Below are positions 20,683-28,224 of a DNA stretch of 64,000 nt, piece after piece (positions within the stretch are counted from its first letter, which is position 1; each line of letters starts with the position of its first letter). Source of the stretch: a virus. The translations under genes were made by a program, and so were the position numbers. The notes under the pieces were generated by a model, which was given only the letters and a program-made list of their open reading frames with translations, was not told the origin of the DNA and searched no databases. Location: IMG/VR virus record IMGVR_UViG_3300031963_000044, positions 1-64,000 of that record. The stretch is one strand, 5' to 3'.

Positions 20683-21050
20683 TAAGTGTTCCACCCATCG
20701 TTCTAATCAACATCTATGTTTAAAATTTTAAAAGAAAAATTATTTGTTAAATGGTTCACTAAACATAGTTTTAGGATATGTTTCTTCCTTTCTACTTGAA
20801 GGGTTAAATATAGTTACTCGTCCAACACCATACGGTTGGTTATCATATTTAATAACCAAATAATCCTTTTTATTATGAAGTTGGTAATTATCTTCTGGTG
20901 CGTTTTTACATGTGACGTATAACCCATCTTTAAAGTTTTCAAATTTTTTAACTATGTTTCCCATAATCTATATATTAATTTTTCTTTTAAAATTTTTGTT
21001 CAGTTCTCCGATTAAACATTCCACCTTAATAATCCACACCTACACATAAC
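20675..21050. repeat. Inverted-repeat-bounded cassette d
   Basis: Both ends read inward as GTTATGTGTA, and both inner ends carry AAAATTTTAAAAGAAAAAT in opposite orientation (5' copy near 20975, 3' copy near 20725), so gene d sits in the loop of a long imperfect palindrome. The same ends bound cassette m (24762-25312). Confidence 0.7.
20740..20964 (-). CDS. Cassette gene d: unknown beta-rich protein
   Basis: 74 residues: KKFENFKDGLYVTCKNAP, KKDYLVIKYDNQPYGVGRVT, then KEETYPKTMF. Looks like a small beta barrel. Carried in an inverted-repeat-bounded cassette. Confidence 0.6.
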   Translation of the reverse strand: MGNIVKKFENFKDGLYVTCKNAPEDNYQLHNKKDYLVIKYDNQPYGVGRVTIFNPSSRKEETYPKTMFSEPFNK

Positions 21051-21099
21051 AAATGATAAACAACATTAAAACGATTGTTTATCATCGGACGTTATTCCC
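21043..21099 (-). other. attC-like site 2
   Basis: Minus strand: R'' GGAATAAC, then GATGATAAACAA and its inverse TTGTTTATCATTT around an 11-base loop (TCGTTTTAATG), R' GTTATGTG. Nearly identical in arms and loop to site 10 (25677-25734), 4.6 kb away. Confidence 0.75.
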
Positions 21100-21102
21100 C
21101 AT

Positions 21103-21525
21103 TTAAAAAACCTCAAATGGAGACACGTAATACATATTTGGTTTATAATCTGCGTATGATACCGTTTTCTGTTGTAAATATATCTTTATACACGATGAAT
21201 CTTTTGCAGTCAACCAAAAATATTTCACATTCTTACTATATTTTTCATCGTTAATTCTATATTCTTGCCCCTTTTGAATACAAATATTTTCGTCAATAAC
21301 TTGATTTCTGTTAAATTCAATAAACGCTCCATAATCTCCAATTACAATTCTTTCATATCCTTTTGAAATTATTGTACCGTTTGCTGTTTTTAACTCAAAT
21401 TCAGAATCACCATTGATATTCAAACATTTTGGTATTTCAGACAAATATTGGTTTCTTACCTTGTCAGATAATTCTGATGGAAGTTTTTTGTATTTATATT
21501 GTAATGCTAATTCGTCTTGTAACAT
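21103..21525 (-). CDS. Cassette gene e: unknown protein
   Basis: 140 residues from MLQDELALQYKYKKLPSELS; beta-rich middle (DSEFELKTANGTIISKGYER, AFIEFNRNQVI) and aromatic C-terminus (YADYKPNMYYVSPFEVF). The frame could start at 21555, inside attC-like site 3, so 21525 is preferred. No family recognised. Confidence 0.6.
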   Translation of the reverse strand: MLQDELALQYKYKKLPSELSDKVRNQYLSEIPKCLNINGDSEFELKTANGTIISKGYERIVIGDYGAFIEFNRNQVIDENICIQKGQEYRINDEKYSKNVKYFWLTAKDSSCIKIYLQQKTVSYADYKPNMYYVSPFEVF

Positions 21526-21545
21526 AAAAAATTGGATAAAAACGG

Positions 21546-21677
21546 GGCATAACACACGGTATAAAAAATTGGGGCGTGTGTGCGTTCCCGAAGGTTTGTA
21601 CTATTAATTATCATTGTATCGGTGCGAAAGTTTATATCTTTTAATCCCCAACTTTTCATACCGTCAACCGTTATGCG
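21546..21677 (-). other. attC-like site 3
   Basis: Minus strand: R'' CGCATAAC (overlapping the stop of gene f), arm pair ACGGTATGAAAAGTTGGGG with CCCCAATTTTTTATACCGT (unpaired bases on one arm only, as in real attC sites), R' GTTATGCC. About 132 bases. Confidence 0.8.
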
Positions 21678-21973
21678 GGATCGAGAACAATGCCGTGCGC
21701 TTTAAACACCGCCTCGACCTCTCCGATCCCGACCGCCCACACAATATCGTGTCCTCCGGATCCATCGCTTATATGCAGTCGTTCCTGTTCTGCGAGAATC
21801 TCTCGCACCATCGCCTTCACCTCGCTCTCGGTGAACACGCGCTCTTTCTTTTCCGAGCTCGCCTGAGGCTTTTCGCCTGAGCAGCGGCGGCACGGTCTTG
21901 GTGGATTGATGCTGATGTGACCTCCGCACTTGGAGCACTTGCCGCTCGATGGGCCTAACTTCCTTTTTGCCAT
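21671..21973 (-). CDS. Cassette gene f: GC-rich zinc-ribbon protein
   Basis: 100 residues. Two Cys pairs, CSKCGG (about 13-18) and CRRC (about 28-31), form a likely zinc ribbon; then a helix (FTESEVKAMVREILAEQERL). By hand count the gene is close to 58-60 percent G+C whereas its neighbours are near 30 percent, a clear sign of recent acquisition from a GC-rich source. Its TAA stop is part of the recombination site. Confidence 0.75.
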   Translation of the reverse strand: MAKRKLGPSSGKCSKCGGHISINPPRPCRRCSGEKPQASSEKKERVFTESEVKAMVREILAEQERLHISDGSGGHDIVWAVGIGEVEAVFKAHGIVLDPA

Positions 21974-22012
21974 TGTACCTTTTGCTTTTTACCGAGTGAA
22001 AAAGAATGACCC

Positions 22013-22073
22013 CGCATAACAGTCGGGTTGCCGTTATTGAATGCACAACGGCAACCCGCCGAACCGTTATGTG
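22013..22073 (-). other. attC-like site 4
   Basis: Minus strand: R'' CACATAAC, arms CGGGTTGCCGTT/AACGGCAACCCG (12 bp, perfect) around a short loop, R' GTTATGCG. GC-rich, like gene f next to it. Confidence 0.85.
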
Positions 22074-22078
22074 TAATA

Positions 22079-22486
22079 CTACATTTGTTCTCCGATTTGA
22101 GTTTCATCTGCAATATCTTTTTCTTTTCTTTTTTCTCCACGCTCTTTAAGAGTAATAATATTATTTCTCAAAGAATTTATTTTTCTTTCGTATTCTTTGA
22201 ATTTTAAATATTCATCATCATATATTTTTATTCTTTCAACATTTTCTGGTGTGTTTTCAGCCAAAGCCCAAGAATAAGTTGCTTGTAATCTTTCACCAGT
22301 TTCTTTACAAGTAAATTCATAACTGCCATTATCTCGTTGAATAACATTATTCATTATCGTTCCAATTTTAATTGGTTTACTTTCAAGTTTGTTAGGTATC
22401 CAAACCATATCTAATCTGTAAATATATTCCATATCAGATTTTGGTTTTCCATTGTCTTTATCTATTAAACAATCAAATATTCCCAT
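22079..22486 (-). CDS. Cassette gene g: unknown protein
   Basis: 135 residues: beta-rich N-terminal half (YIYRLDMVWIPNKLESKPIK, GSYEFTCKETGERLQATYSW) and a charged C-terminal coiled coil (YERKINSLRNNIITLKERGE). Third gene of a three-gene cassette (i, h, g) with gaps of 1-4 bases, unusual since most cassettes carry one gene. Confidence 0.6.
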   Translation of the reverse strand: MGIFDCLIDKDNGKPKSDMEYIYRLDMVWIPNKLESKPIKIGTIMNNVIQRDNGSYEFTCKETGERLQATYSWALAENTPENVERIKIYDDEYLKFKEYERKINSLRNNIITLKERGEKRKEKDIADETQIGEQM

Positions 22487-22487
22487 T

Positions 22488-23087
22488 TTATTTATTATTA
22501 AATATGTTTATAATTTTTCGAATTTCATCTTGTTTCCAAGGTCTATTCTTACTGCCATCTTCAGAAATTGTTAAATAATCACCATCATATCCCAATGCTC
22601 TTTCAATTAACCAAGGTCTTGATTCTTGTTCAACTGCAATCCACCCATCTTTTGTTTTACCAATTGGAGTACTTCCTTCCTTAATTTCTTCACTACCATC
22701 TAATGGTAATAAATCTCTTGTTTCATTATAAATTATTCTTGTATCTTTGAATAGTTCATACACTAATCCAACATCTTCACCAGTCCATTCAGTATCTTCT
22801 GTTTGATGTTCATATTTTTTAGCAAGAAAATAACCATCAGATTCTGTTCTTAAAACATATTTTTGATGTAATATTTTTCTACATTCTCTATTATAATGGT
22901 CAATAGTGTTTTGAATATCTTCTTGTCCTTTCCAATAGTTGTCTTCGCCTACCGAAAGCGAATCACCATTTTGTGGCTGTTCACCAACAAATTTTTGATT
23001 ATCTAAACAAGCCAGTATCATTTCAAAGGAATCTTCCGATATTACAATGTTTCCTTTACCGTCTTTTTTTGCTTCAATTTTCATCAT
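22488..23087 (-). CDS. Cassette gene h: unknown acidic protein
   Basis: 199 residues, acidic; helix-rich N-terminal half (SFEMILACLDNQKFVGEQ; DIQNTIDHYNRECRKILHQK) and a beta-rich C-terminal half (GKTKDGWIAVEQESRPWL). Two ATGs in tandem at the start. Middle gene of the i-h-g cassette. No family recognised. Confidence 0.6.
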   Translation of the reverse strand: MMKIEAKKDGKGNIVISEDSFEMILACLDNQKFVGEQPQNGDSLSVGEDNYWKGQEDIQNTIDHYNRECRKILHQKYVLRTESDGYFLAKKYEHQTEDTEWTGEDVGLVYELFKDTRIIYNETRDLLPLDGSEEIKEGSTPIGKTKDGWIAVEQESRPWLIERALGYDGDYLTISEDGSKNRPWKQDEIRKIINIFNNK

Positions 23088-23091
23088 AGTT

Positions 23092-23325
23092 TTAAATTTT
23101 AGTTTTTAACATTTCTTTATAAGCATTACCTGTATCAAATTGTTGTTCAAATGTTGGATTTGGATAATGTTCGTTTTTAATCCAATTATCGTGATGTTCA
23201 AATGTTCTCCATTCATTATCACGTAATTCTTTTACCATATTCATCAATCCAGTTCCAACTTTCATATCAGAAGGAATTTCAACTCCACCATCTGGTGTAA
23301 CTTTTACAATTGTTTCTAATTTCAT
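23092..23325 (-). CDS. Cassette gene i: unknown small protein
   Basis: 77 residues from MKLETIVKVTPDGGVEIPSD. The first ATG downstream of the long A/T leader is used; the longer frame runs through that leader, which matches the leaders of cassettes p, d and m (GGAGAACTGAAC then CTTTTTCTTTTC). First gene of the three-gene cassette. Confidence 0.6.
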   Translation of the reverse strand: MKLETIVKVTPDGGVEIPSDMKVGTGLMNMVKELRDNEWRTFEHHDNWIKNEHYPNPTFEQQFDTGNAYKEMLKTKI

Positions 23326-23432
23326 ATTATTTATTTTTAAATTTTTCAAATTTATTTTGTCCAACCCACAAAAAAGAAAAGAAAAAGGTTCAGTTCTCCG
23401 AATGAGCATTTGTAGTTTAAATCCGTACTACT

Positions 23433-23526
23433 GCTAACATCGTGTATAAAACATAGCCAATTAAGGTCTGTGGTTTATATTAAGTATTGTGCGTGGCTAC
23501 GTTTCATACACCCAACCGTTAGGTGT
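23433..23526 (-). other. attC-like site 5
   Basis: Minus strand: R'' CACCTAAC, arms GTGTATGAAACGTAGCCA with TGGCTATGTTTTATACAC (extra bases on one side), R' GTTAGC. Confidence 0.8.
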
Positions 23527-23534
23527 AATAAATT

Positions 23535-23723
23535 TTACTCCAACACACCCTTCAAAGTTCGTTTCTTCATTTCACCAAAGTTTCTTTCTTCTTCTGCCAA
23601 TTTTCGTAGTTCTTCTTGAAGTTCCATTGGTATTTTATCACCATACTTACCAAGTATCTGAAATAATAATGTTTCCCTACCTAAAGAAACTTTCATATCA
23701 ATTAACAGTTGTATATCTTTCAT
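23535..23723 (-). CDS. Cassette gene j: small helical protein
   Basis: 62 residues, helical: MKDIQLLIDMKVSLGRETLL, MELQEELRKLAEEERNFGEM. Nothing recognised. Confidence 0.6.
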   Translation of the reverse strand: MKDIQLLIDMKVSLGRETLLFQILGKYGDKIPMELQEELRKLAEEERNFGEMKKRTLKGVLE

Positions 23724-23742
23724 AATCCGTAAAATTTACATA

Positions 23743-23876
23743 CACCTAACAAAGTATAACCAAAAGTGGGGTGTAGTTCCAACATTCAGATATTGTGCTT
23801 CTAATTTACTTTTGTAGGTAAGTCAGGGTTCGGCACTTCTAATCCCCACCTTCGGTTATACTCAACCGTTATAAGT
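23743..23876 (-). other. attC-like site 6
   Basis: Minus strand: R'' CTTATAAC, arms AGTATAACCGAAGGTGGGG with CCCCACTTTTGGTTATACT, R' GTTAGGTG. Confidence 0.8.
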
Positions 23877-23887
23877 AATAAAACAAA

Positions 23888-24118
23888 CTACTTTATTCTG
23901 TTTATTTTTATAATAAATATTTTAGTGAAAATCATCCAGATCATAAATAAAGTTGAAGACGAAACTAAAATATTTACCAAAAATTGTTTTACACTGAATC
24001 CAAAGTGTGATAAATACCACCACCCACTAATAGAACTACCTATTGTTAAAAATAAACAGAATAAAATAAACAGTGTATATAATATACCATCTAGCGTAAT
24101 TTGACCTTCAATTTTCAT
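23888..24118 (-). CDS. Cassette gene k: two-helix membrane protein
   Basis: 76 residues with two membrane helices (about 10-33 and 45-68; LYTLFILFCLFLTIGSSISG and STLFMIWMIFTKIFII). No family recognised. Confidence 0.6.
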   Translation of the reverse strand: MKIEGQITLDGILYTLFILFCLFLTIGSSISGWWYLSHFGFSVKQFLVNILVSSSTLFMIWMIFTKIFIIKINRIK

Positions 24119-24148
24119 ATTTAATTATTATTTAGTTTGTTTTACATA

Positions 24149-24235
24149 CTTATAACAACAAATATAAGAAATAAATTTTGATTTATCTAATTTTTATAGG
24201 TAAAATTTACTTCTCATATTTACAACCGTTATGCA
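24149..24235 (-). other. attC-like site 7
   Basis: Minus strand: R'' GCATAAC, arms AAATATGAGAAGTAAATTT with AAATTTATTTCTTATATTT, R' GTTATAAGT. The L' arm contains the -7 element TATATTTG pointing at gene k; the -33 position reads TTAG (one mismatch). Confidence 0.75.
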
Positions 24236-24291
24236 AAAGTGTGGCAAGAAAGTTTTGTCTATAATTTGAAATTTTGGAGTTGCCACACCTT
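24236..24291 (-). other. Gene-less spacer between two attC-like sites
   Basis: Between R' of site 8 and R'' of site 7 there is no ORF, only an inverted repeat AAGGTGTGGCAA/TTGCCACACTTT. It has the form of an empty cassette. Confidence 0.5.
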
Positions 24292-24770
24292 CGCATAACA
24301 ACGGCTAAAACGACAATATTTAAAAACTTTCCCACCGCACAATTGAACAATTAAGAATTACCAAGTATAATGTCAATCACTTCTTTTGGTGCTTCTATCA
24401 ATTCATCTTCACGGTATTTTCTCCATCCTGCCTGATTTTCTTCTTGTGAAATACTGTGAGCAATCACCCAAGTAAATTCTCCTTTTTCAGAATACTTTTC
24501 TACAAATTCCTTTTGAGCAATTACATGTTTGCACAAATAAAATACCTGCGTTCCTGCATAGCAAGTTTGTGCAATCACTTCCATTACTTCCAAAGCACTC
24601 ATCTGGTTCTTTGAATTGGTGTCGAATTTTCTTTTCACCAAATTGTTTACGTCAAATTTTGTTTTGATTTCCATTTTACTTTTTGTTTTTAATTATTATT
24701 ATTTAATTGATTAATTATTTCCCTCGCAAAAGTTTTTAAATACTGCGTTTAGCCGATATACGTTATGTGT
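24292..24770 (-). other. Giant attC-like site 8 enclosing gene l
   Basis: Minus strand: R'' CACATAAC (24762-24769), left arm CGGCTAAACGCAGTATTTAA, then about 400 bases holding gene l, then right arm TTTAAATATTGTCGTTTTAG..CCG and R' GTTATGCG (24292-24299). The two arms pair over about 29 bases with few mismatches. Confidence 0.65.
24351..24674 (-). CDS. Gene l: unknown protein nested in a site loop
   Basis: 107 residues, helical: SALEVMEVIAQTCYAGTQVF, then CKHVIAQKEFVEKYSEKGEF and a C-terminal APKEVIDIILGNS. It lies entirely between the two arms of attC-like site 8, so excision of the usual cassette would move it together with gene m. Not recognised. Confidence 0.65.
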   Translation of the reverse strand: MEIKTKFDVNNLVKRKFDTNSKNQMSALEVMEVIAQTCYAGTQVFYLCKHVIAQKEFVEKYSEKGEFTWVIAHSISQEENQAGWRKYREDELIEAPKEVIDIILGNS

Positions 24771-25312
24771 AAGCGTTCCGTTCATCGTTCTAATCAACAT
24801 TTCGGTTGAAAATTTTAAAAGAAAAATCAAAATCCATAATGAAACCATTTATCATCATTTGGTAGTTGTTCTTTTAATTGTTTGTTTATTTTTCCCACTA
24901 TATTTTGAGCAGTAACCGAAGTTATACCTTTAACATCAAAATCATAAGCAATTTGACCGATTGAATATACAAACATTCTCAGTAATTCTCTTGGTATATC
25001 AAATGTTATATCCACATCATAAGTATAGTTTTTACCAGAAAAGTTTATTTCGTCACTTATTGGTCGCATAACTAAGTGATGTAAATCTTCAAACCAATCC
25101 TTACTCAGTCTTTCACAACCTTTTTTCATCATTGACTCTACCCAAGTTCCAGATGAATTCCACTCTTCTCTTGTTAGAGAAATTTTAACCACCTTTTCAA
25201 AATAATTGATAGTTGTAATTTTTTGTTTATAATTCATATATTTTTCTTTTAAAATTTTTGTTCATTTCTACTATTTAACATTCTACCTTAATTAACCACA
25301 CCTACACATAAC
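24762..25312. repeat. Inverted-repeat-bounded cassette m
   Basis: Ends read inward as GTTATGTGTA and carry inverted AAAATTTTAAAAGAAAAAT next to gene m on both sides. The 3' end shares CATCGTTCTAATCAACAT with cassette d, so d and m have homologous ends around different genes. Confidence 0.7.
24827..25237 (-). CDS. Cassette gene m: unknown protein
   Basis: 136 residues: N-terminal helices (VKISLTREEWNSSGTWVESM), then a beta segment (NFSGKNYTYDVDITFDIP) and helices. Nothing recognised. Unlike most cassettes, its ends are long inverted repeats. Confidence 0.6.
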   Translation of the reverse strand: MNYKQKITTINYFEKVVKISLTREEWNSSGTWVESMMKKGCERLSKDWFEDLHHLVMRPISDEINFSGKNYTYDVDITFDIPRELLRMFVYSIGQIAYDFDVKGITSVTAQNIVGKINKQLKEQLPNDDKWFHYGF

Positions 25313-25402
25313 AAGGTGTATAAGAAAGTTTGCTATAAAGTTCAGTGGTTAATTTGAAAGTTCATCTAAGCAAACCTTCTCATACACCCAACCGTTATAA
25401 GT
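25305..25402 (-). other. attC-like site 9
   Basis: Minus strand: R'' CTTATAAC, arms GTGTATGAGAAGGTTTGC with GCAAACTTTCTTATACAC, R' GTTATGTG. One of the clearest sites. Confidence 0.85.
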
Positions 25403-25408
25403 AATAAT

Positions 25409-25654
25409 TTAAAATTTATTTATTATTTTATTTTCAATATATTCTTTAACTTTTGACGGTAATATTTGTGTTGGAAATGACCCTTCCGCACCAACATACA
25501 TTTCACTACTTGCAACATCACTTGCATCTATTTTATAATATTGTTCATCTGGTGAACATATCGTTACATGAGTTACCTCACCCCATCTACCAGAACCAAC
25601 CCAATAAAACCATAGGTCATTTCCAATATGTATTTTTCTTTTCGTTTTTTTCAT
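25409..25654 (-). CDS. Cassette gene n: unknown protein
   Basis: 81 residues: basic start KKTKRKIHIGNDLWFYWVGS, strands (EVTHVTICSPDEQYYKID) and C-terminal helix (LPSKVKEYIENKIINKF). Not recognised. Confidence 0.6.
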   Translation of the reverse strand: MKKTKRKIHIGNDLWFYWVGSGRWGEVTHVTICSPDEQYYKIDASDVASSEMYVGAEGSFPTQILPSKVKEYIENKIINKF

Positions 25655-25676
25655 AGGTATAAATTGTAAATTACAT

Positions 25677-25734
25677 ACTTATAACAGCAAATAAAACACA
25701 TTAAAACGATTGTTTATCATCAGACGTTATAAAC
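25677..25734 (-). other. attC-like site 10
   Basis: Minus strand: R'' TTTATAAC, GATGATAAACAATCGTTTTA (shared with site 2), right arm GTTTTATTTGC, R' GTTATAAGT. Short form (58 bases). Confidence 0.65.
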
Positions 25735-25736
25735 AA

Positions 25737-26015
25737 TTAAATTATTTTCCGCAACAGTTCATCTTTATCCAAAAAAATATCATCCTGTTTATACCAATCA
25801 TAACTAGATAAATGTCCACCTGAAGGATAGAATTGTTCATTAACTACAACCAAGTAATCAATTTCAATTCCATCCATTTGTTCCATTGTTTCGCCTTTGA
25901 TATAAGGTACCCCATGAACAATTCTAATCTTTTCAATTTTACTTTTAAATATTTTTTTGGATAAAAGTATATATACTTCTTGTCCAACATCATACTTTAC
26001 ATTATATGTTTTCAT
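25737..26015 (-). CDS. Cassette gene o: small beta-barrel-like protein
   Basis: 92 residues: YNVKYDVGQEVYILLSKKIF, then KSKIEKIRIVHG, YLVVVN and a C-terminal tail DDIFLDKDELLRKI. The layout 'xVGQxVYxLxxxKIxxxxIxxI ... LDKDELL' belongs to a widespread family of uncharacterised small bacterial and phage proteins. Confidence 0.65.
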   Translation of the reverse strand: MKTYNVKYDVGQEVYILLSKKIFKSKIEKIRIVHGVPYIKGETMEQMDGIEIDYLVVVNEQFYPSGGHLSSYDWYKQDDIFLDKDELLRKII

Positions 26016-26032
26016 AATAAAATAATTTAACG

Positions 26033-26157
26033 TGTTTATAACAACAAATATAAAACATTTATTTCAGCGTTCCAAATTTATTGTTGGTTTATATTTATAT
26101 ACTGTTTTTCAATTTAAGTTTAGTTTAAAACGTTTTATATTTGCAACCGTTATAAGC
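26033..26157 (-). other. attC-like site 11, with internal promoter
   Basis: Minus strand: R'' CTTATAAC, left arm GCAAATATAAAAC, right arm GTTTTATATTTGTT, R' GTTATAAAC. A complete host-type promoter (TTTG at 26073-26076, 20-base spacer, TATATTTG at 26045-26052) lies inside and points at gene o. Confidence 0.8.
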
Positions 26158-26162
26158 AAGTG

Positions 26163-28136
26163 CTACATCTCGTTTCCAAATATAGTCCCTACATGTAAAT
26201 CTTTTTCTTTTCTTTTTTCTTCCCACGCTTTTTTTATTTCCATAGAAAGAAATGGTAAAATCGAAAAAAGTAGTTTATTTAAGTGTTTTAAAACATAGTA
26301 AAACTCTGTTTCATATTTAATTCTCATATTGGAATTTGTGTCAGATTCATAAAATTCATTTTTAATATCCTCCGTCAACAAAGATGAATAATAGTTTATA
26401 AATTCAACAAAACCCCTTACTGCTTTATTCAAATCAAATTCATTGACAAGTAAATCAAATTTATTTTCCAACTCTTTTACTTTAAAAAAAATATTTTCAT
26501 CAACTTTTGTTTCATCATAATCATATATATATAGATTATTAAATAAATAACGGAGAAAGTTTCTTATTTTAAAATATTGTTTACCAGAGTTTTTTAATGA
26601 ATCTTCCGAAAAGACAATATCGTTTTTAAAATCTGACAGTAAAACCCATAGTCTTAATACATCAGGGTTATATGTTTCATACAGCTTTTCCAAACTTCCG
26701 CCATTACCTTTTGATTTTGATAGTTTTTCTAATGTGTTATCAACAATAAATCCGTGTGTTATTATTCTTTTTGTTGGTACTCGACCAATCATTGATGCTA
26801 ATATAATCGAACTTTGAAACCACCCTCTGTGTTGGTCTGAACCTTCAATGTATATATCGGCAGGTTTATCATACATCATAAATGTAGAACCACTATCAAA
26901 CCAAACATCCAATATATCATTACTATTAGGTATTTTAACACCCCATTTTCTTTGTCTTGAAATACACCAATCTTTGCGTGAAAATATTGTCGTTGATAAA
27001 CGATTTCTGTCTTTTGATGATAACTTTATTTCTTTTAAACAAGTCTTTATTTTGTTTAAATCAAAATCAAGATACGTTTGTTCCGTTAATACTTTATACA
27101 CCTTATTCCCTTCACGCCAATCAATTGGATAATCGTGTGTGTAAATTTCACGTTTATATACAAACTTTTCATCAATTTTAAAATCTTCTATGTGTTTTAA
27201 TAAGCCGATTTTATCGCACACATTTTTGGGGGTTATGTTATTATCCATTAAAATTCGATAATCTTCATCACCGTGTCCACCGCAAAGATGTACTATACCT
27301 GTTTTATCATCTGAAACGTAGTCATCATAAATAATTGGACATAAATCTCCATTGTGGTTATGATATGACTTAATATTACTCACATCAAACAAATCATAAT
27401 CTAAATTATTTTCAATAGCAAAACTTTCACTACAAATAATATTGTCAACAGTTTTAACATATTTTATATTATTACTTAAACATACTGCCTGATTTCCGTT
27501 TACAGTCCATTCTGTTGTTGTCCAAACAAGTAATTTAAAACTATCAGAGTTGAATAGAAAATACAAAGATTCATCTTCTATTTTTTTATATTCAATTTCT
27601 GAGTTAGCCAATACTGTTTTTAATGTTGGTGAGTACCAAGTAGGCTTATTCTTTTTAAGAATTAGACCCGCATTTAGTAGTTGGTGGTATATATATAATT
27701 CTCTTTCTATAAAATCAATATCCATAGTTTTAAACCTACCTTCAGTTGGATAAATCCCGAAAAGTTCAAGAGTTTTATTTTGAATATCACAATATTTGGT
27801 TGCGACTAATTTAGCATTTTGAATTAAATCACCACTCATTTCTTTTGCTTTATTTTCAATGGGTAAACCATGACAGTCCCAACCAAATGAAACCCTAACT
27901 TTCTTACCTTTTGTTAAGTAATATTTTACAACAAAATCTTTCAAGGTTTTGTTTAAAAAATGTCCCAAATGTAATTCTCCATTGGCGTATGGTTCACCAT
28001 CTTGTATAATGTATTCATCATTTGAATTTTCATACAAGTTGTTCACATAATCTTTGATAGAAGCGTTCAATAAAGTAAGTTTATCTCTATCTAACTTCTG
28101 TGTAATTTCTTCTTTTGGTAATAATACTTTATTCAT
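26163..28136 (-). CDS. ileS: Isoleucyl-tRNA synthetase, compact form, in a cassette
   Basis: 657 residues; cellular IleRS is about 930-1050. Class I signatures are intact: ELHLGHFLN (HIGH motif, about 52-60), FGWDCHGLPIE, editing-domain landmarks WTTTEWTV and GIVHLCGGHGDEDY, DVWFDSGSTF, GSDQHRGWF and KLSKSKGN (KMSKS). It stops soon after the anticodon-binding helices, so the C-terminal zinc-binding part is missing. It would charge tRNA-Ile with isoleucine in the cytoplasm. First gene of the array, bounded by a half-site (28225-28233) and site 11. Possible roles: replace a host enzyme that is inhibited or degraded, or give resistance to an IleRS inhibitor (inference). Confidence 0.9.
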   Translation of the reverse strand: MNKVLLPKEEITQKLDRDKLTLLNASIKDYVNNLYENSNDEYIIQDGEPYANGELHLGHFLNKTLKDFVVKYYLTKGKKVRVSFGWDCHGLPIENKAKEMSGDLIQNAKLVATKYCDIQNKTLELFGIYPTEGRFKTMDIDFIERELYIYHQLLNAGLILKKNKPTWYSPTLKTVLANSEIEYKKIEDESLYFLFNSDSFKLLVWTTTEWTVNGNQAVCLSNNIKYVKTVDNIICSESFAIENNLDYDLFDVSNIKSYHNHNGDLCPIIYDDYVSDDKTGIVHLCGGHGDEDYRILMDNNITPKNVCDKIGLLKHIEDFKIDEKFVYKREIYTHDYPIDWREGNKVYKVLTEQTYLDFDLNKIKTCLKEIKLSSKDRNRLSTTIFSRKDWCISRQRKWGVKIPNSNDILDVWFDSGSTFMMYDKPADIYIEGSDQHRGWFQSSIILASMIGRVPTKRIITHGFIVDNTLEKLSKSKGNGGSLEKLYETYNPDVLRLWVLLSDFKNDIVFSEDSLKNSGKQYFKIRNFLRYLFNNLYIYDYDETKVDENIFFKVKELENKFDLLVNEFDLNKAVRGFVEFINYYSSLLTEDIKNEFYESDTNSNMRIKYETEFYYVLKHLNKLLFSILPFLSMEIKKAWEEKRKEKDLHVGTIFGNEM

Positions 28137-28224
28137 TATTTTAAATTTTATTTTCCCACCACACAAAAAGAAAAGAAAAAGGTTTCGTCTTTCAAATCAA
28201 GTTCTGTGCTATAATACCGCACCT

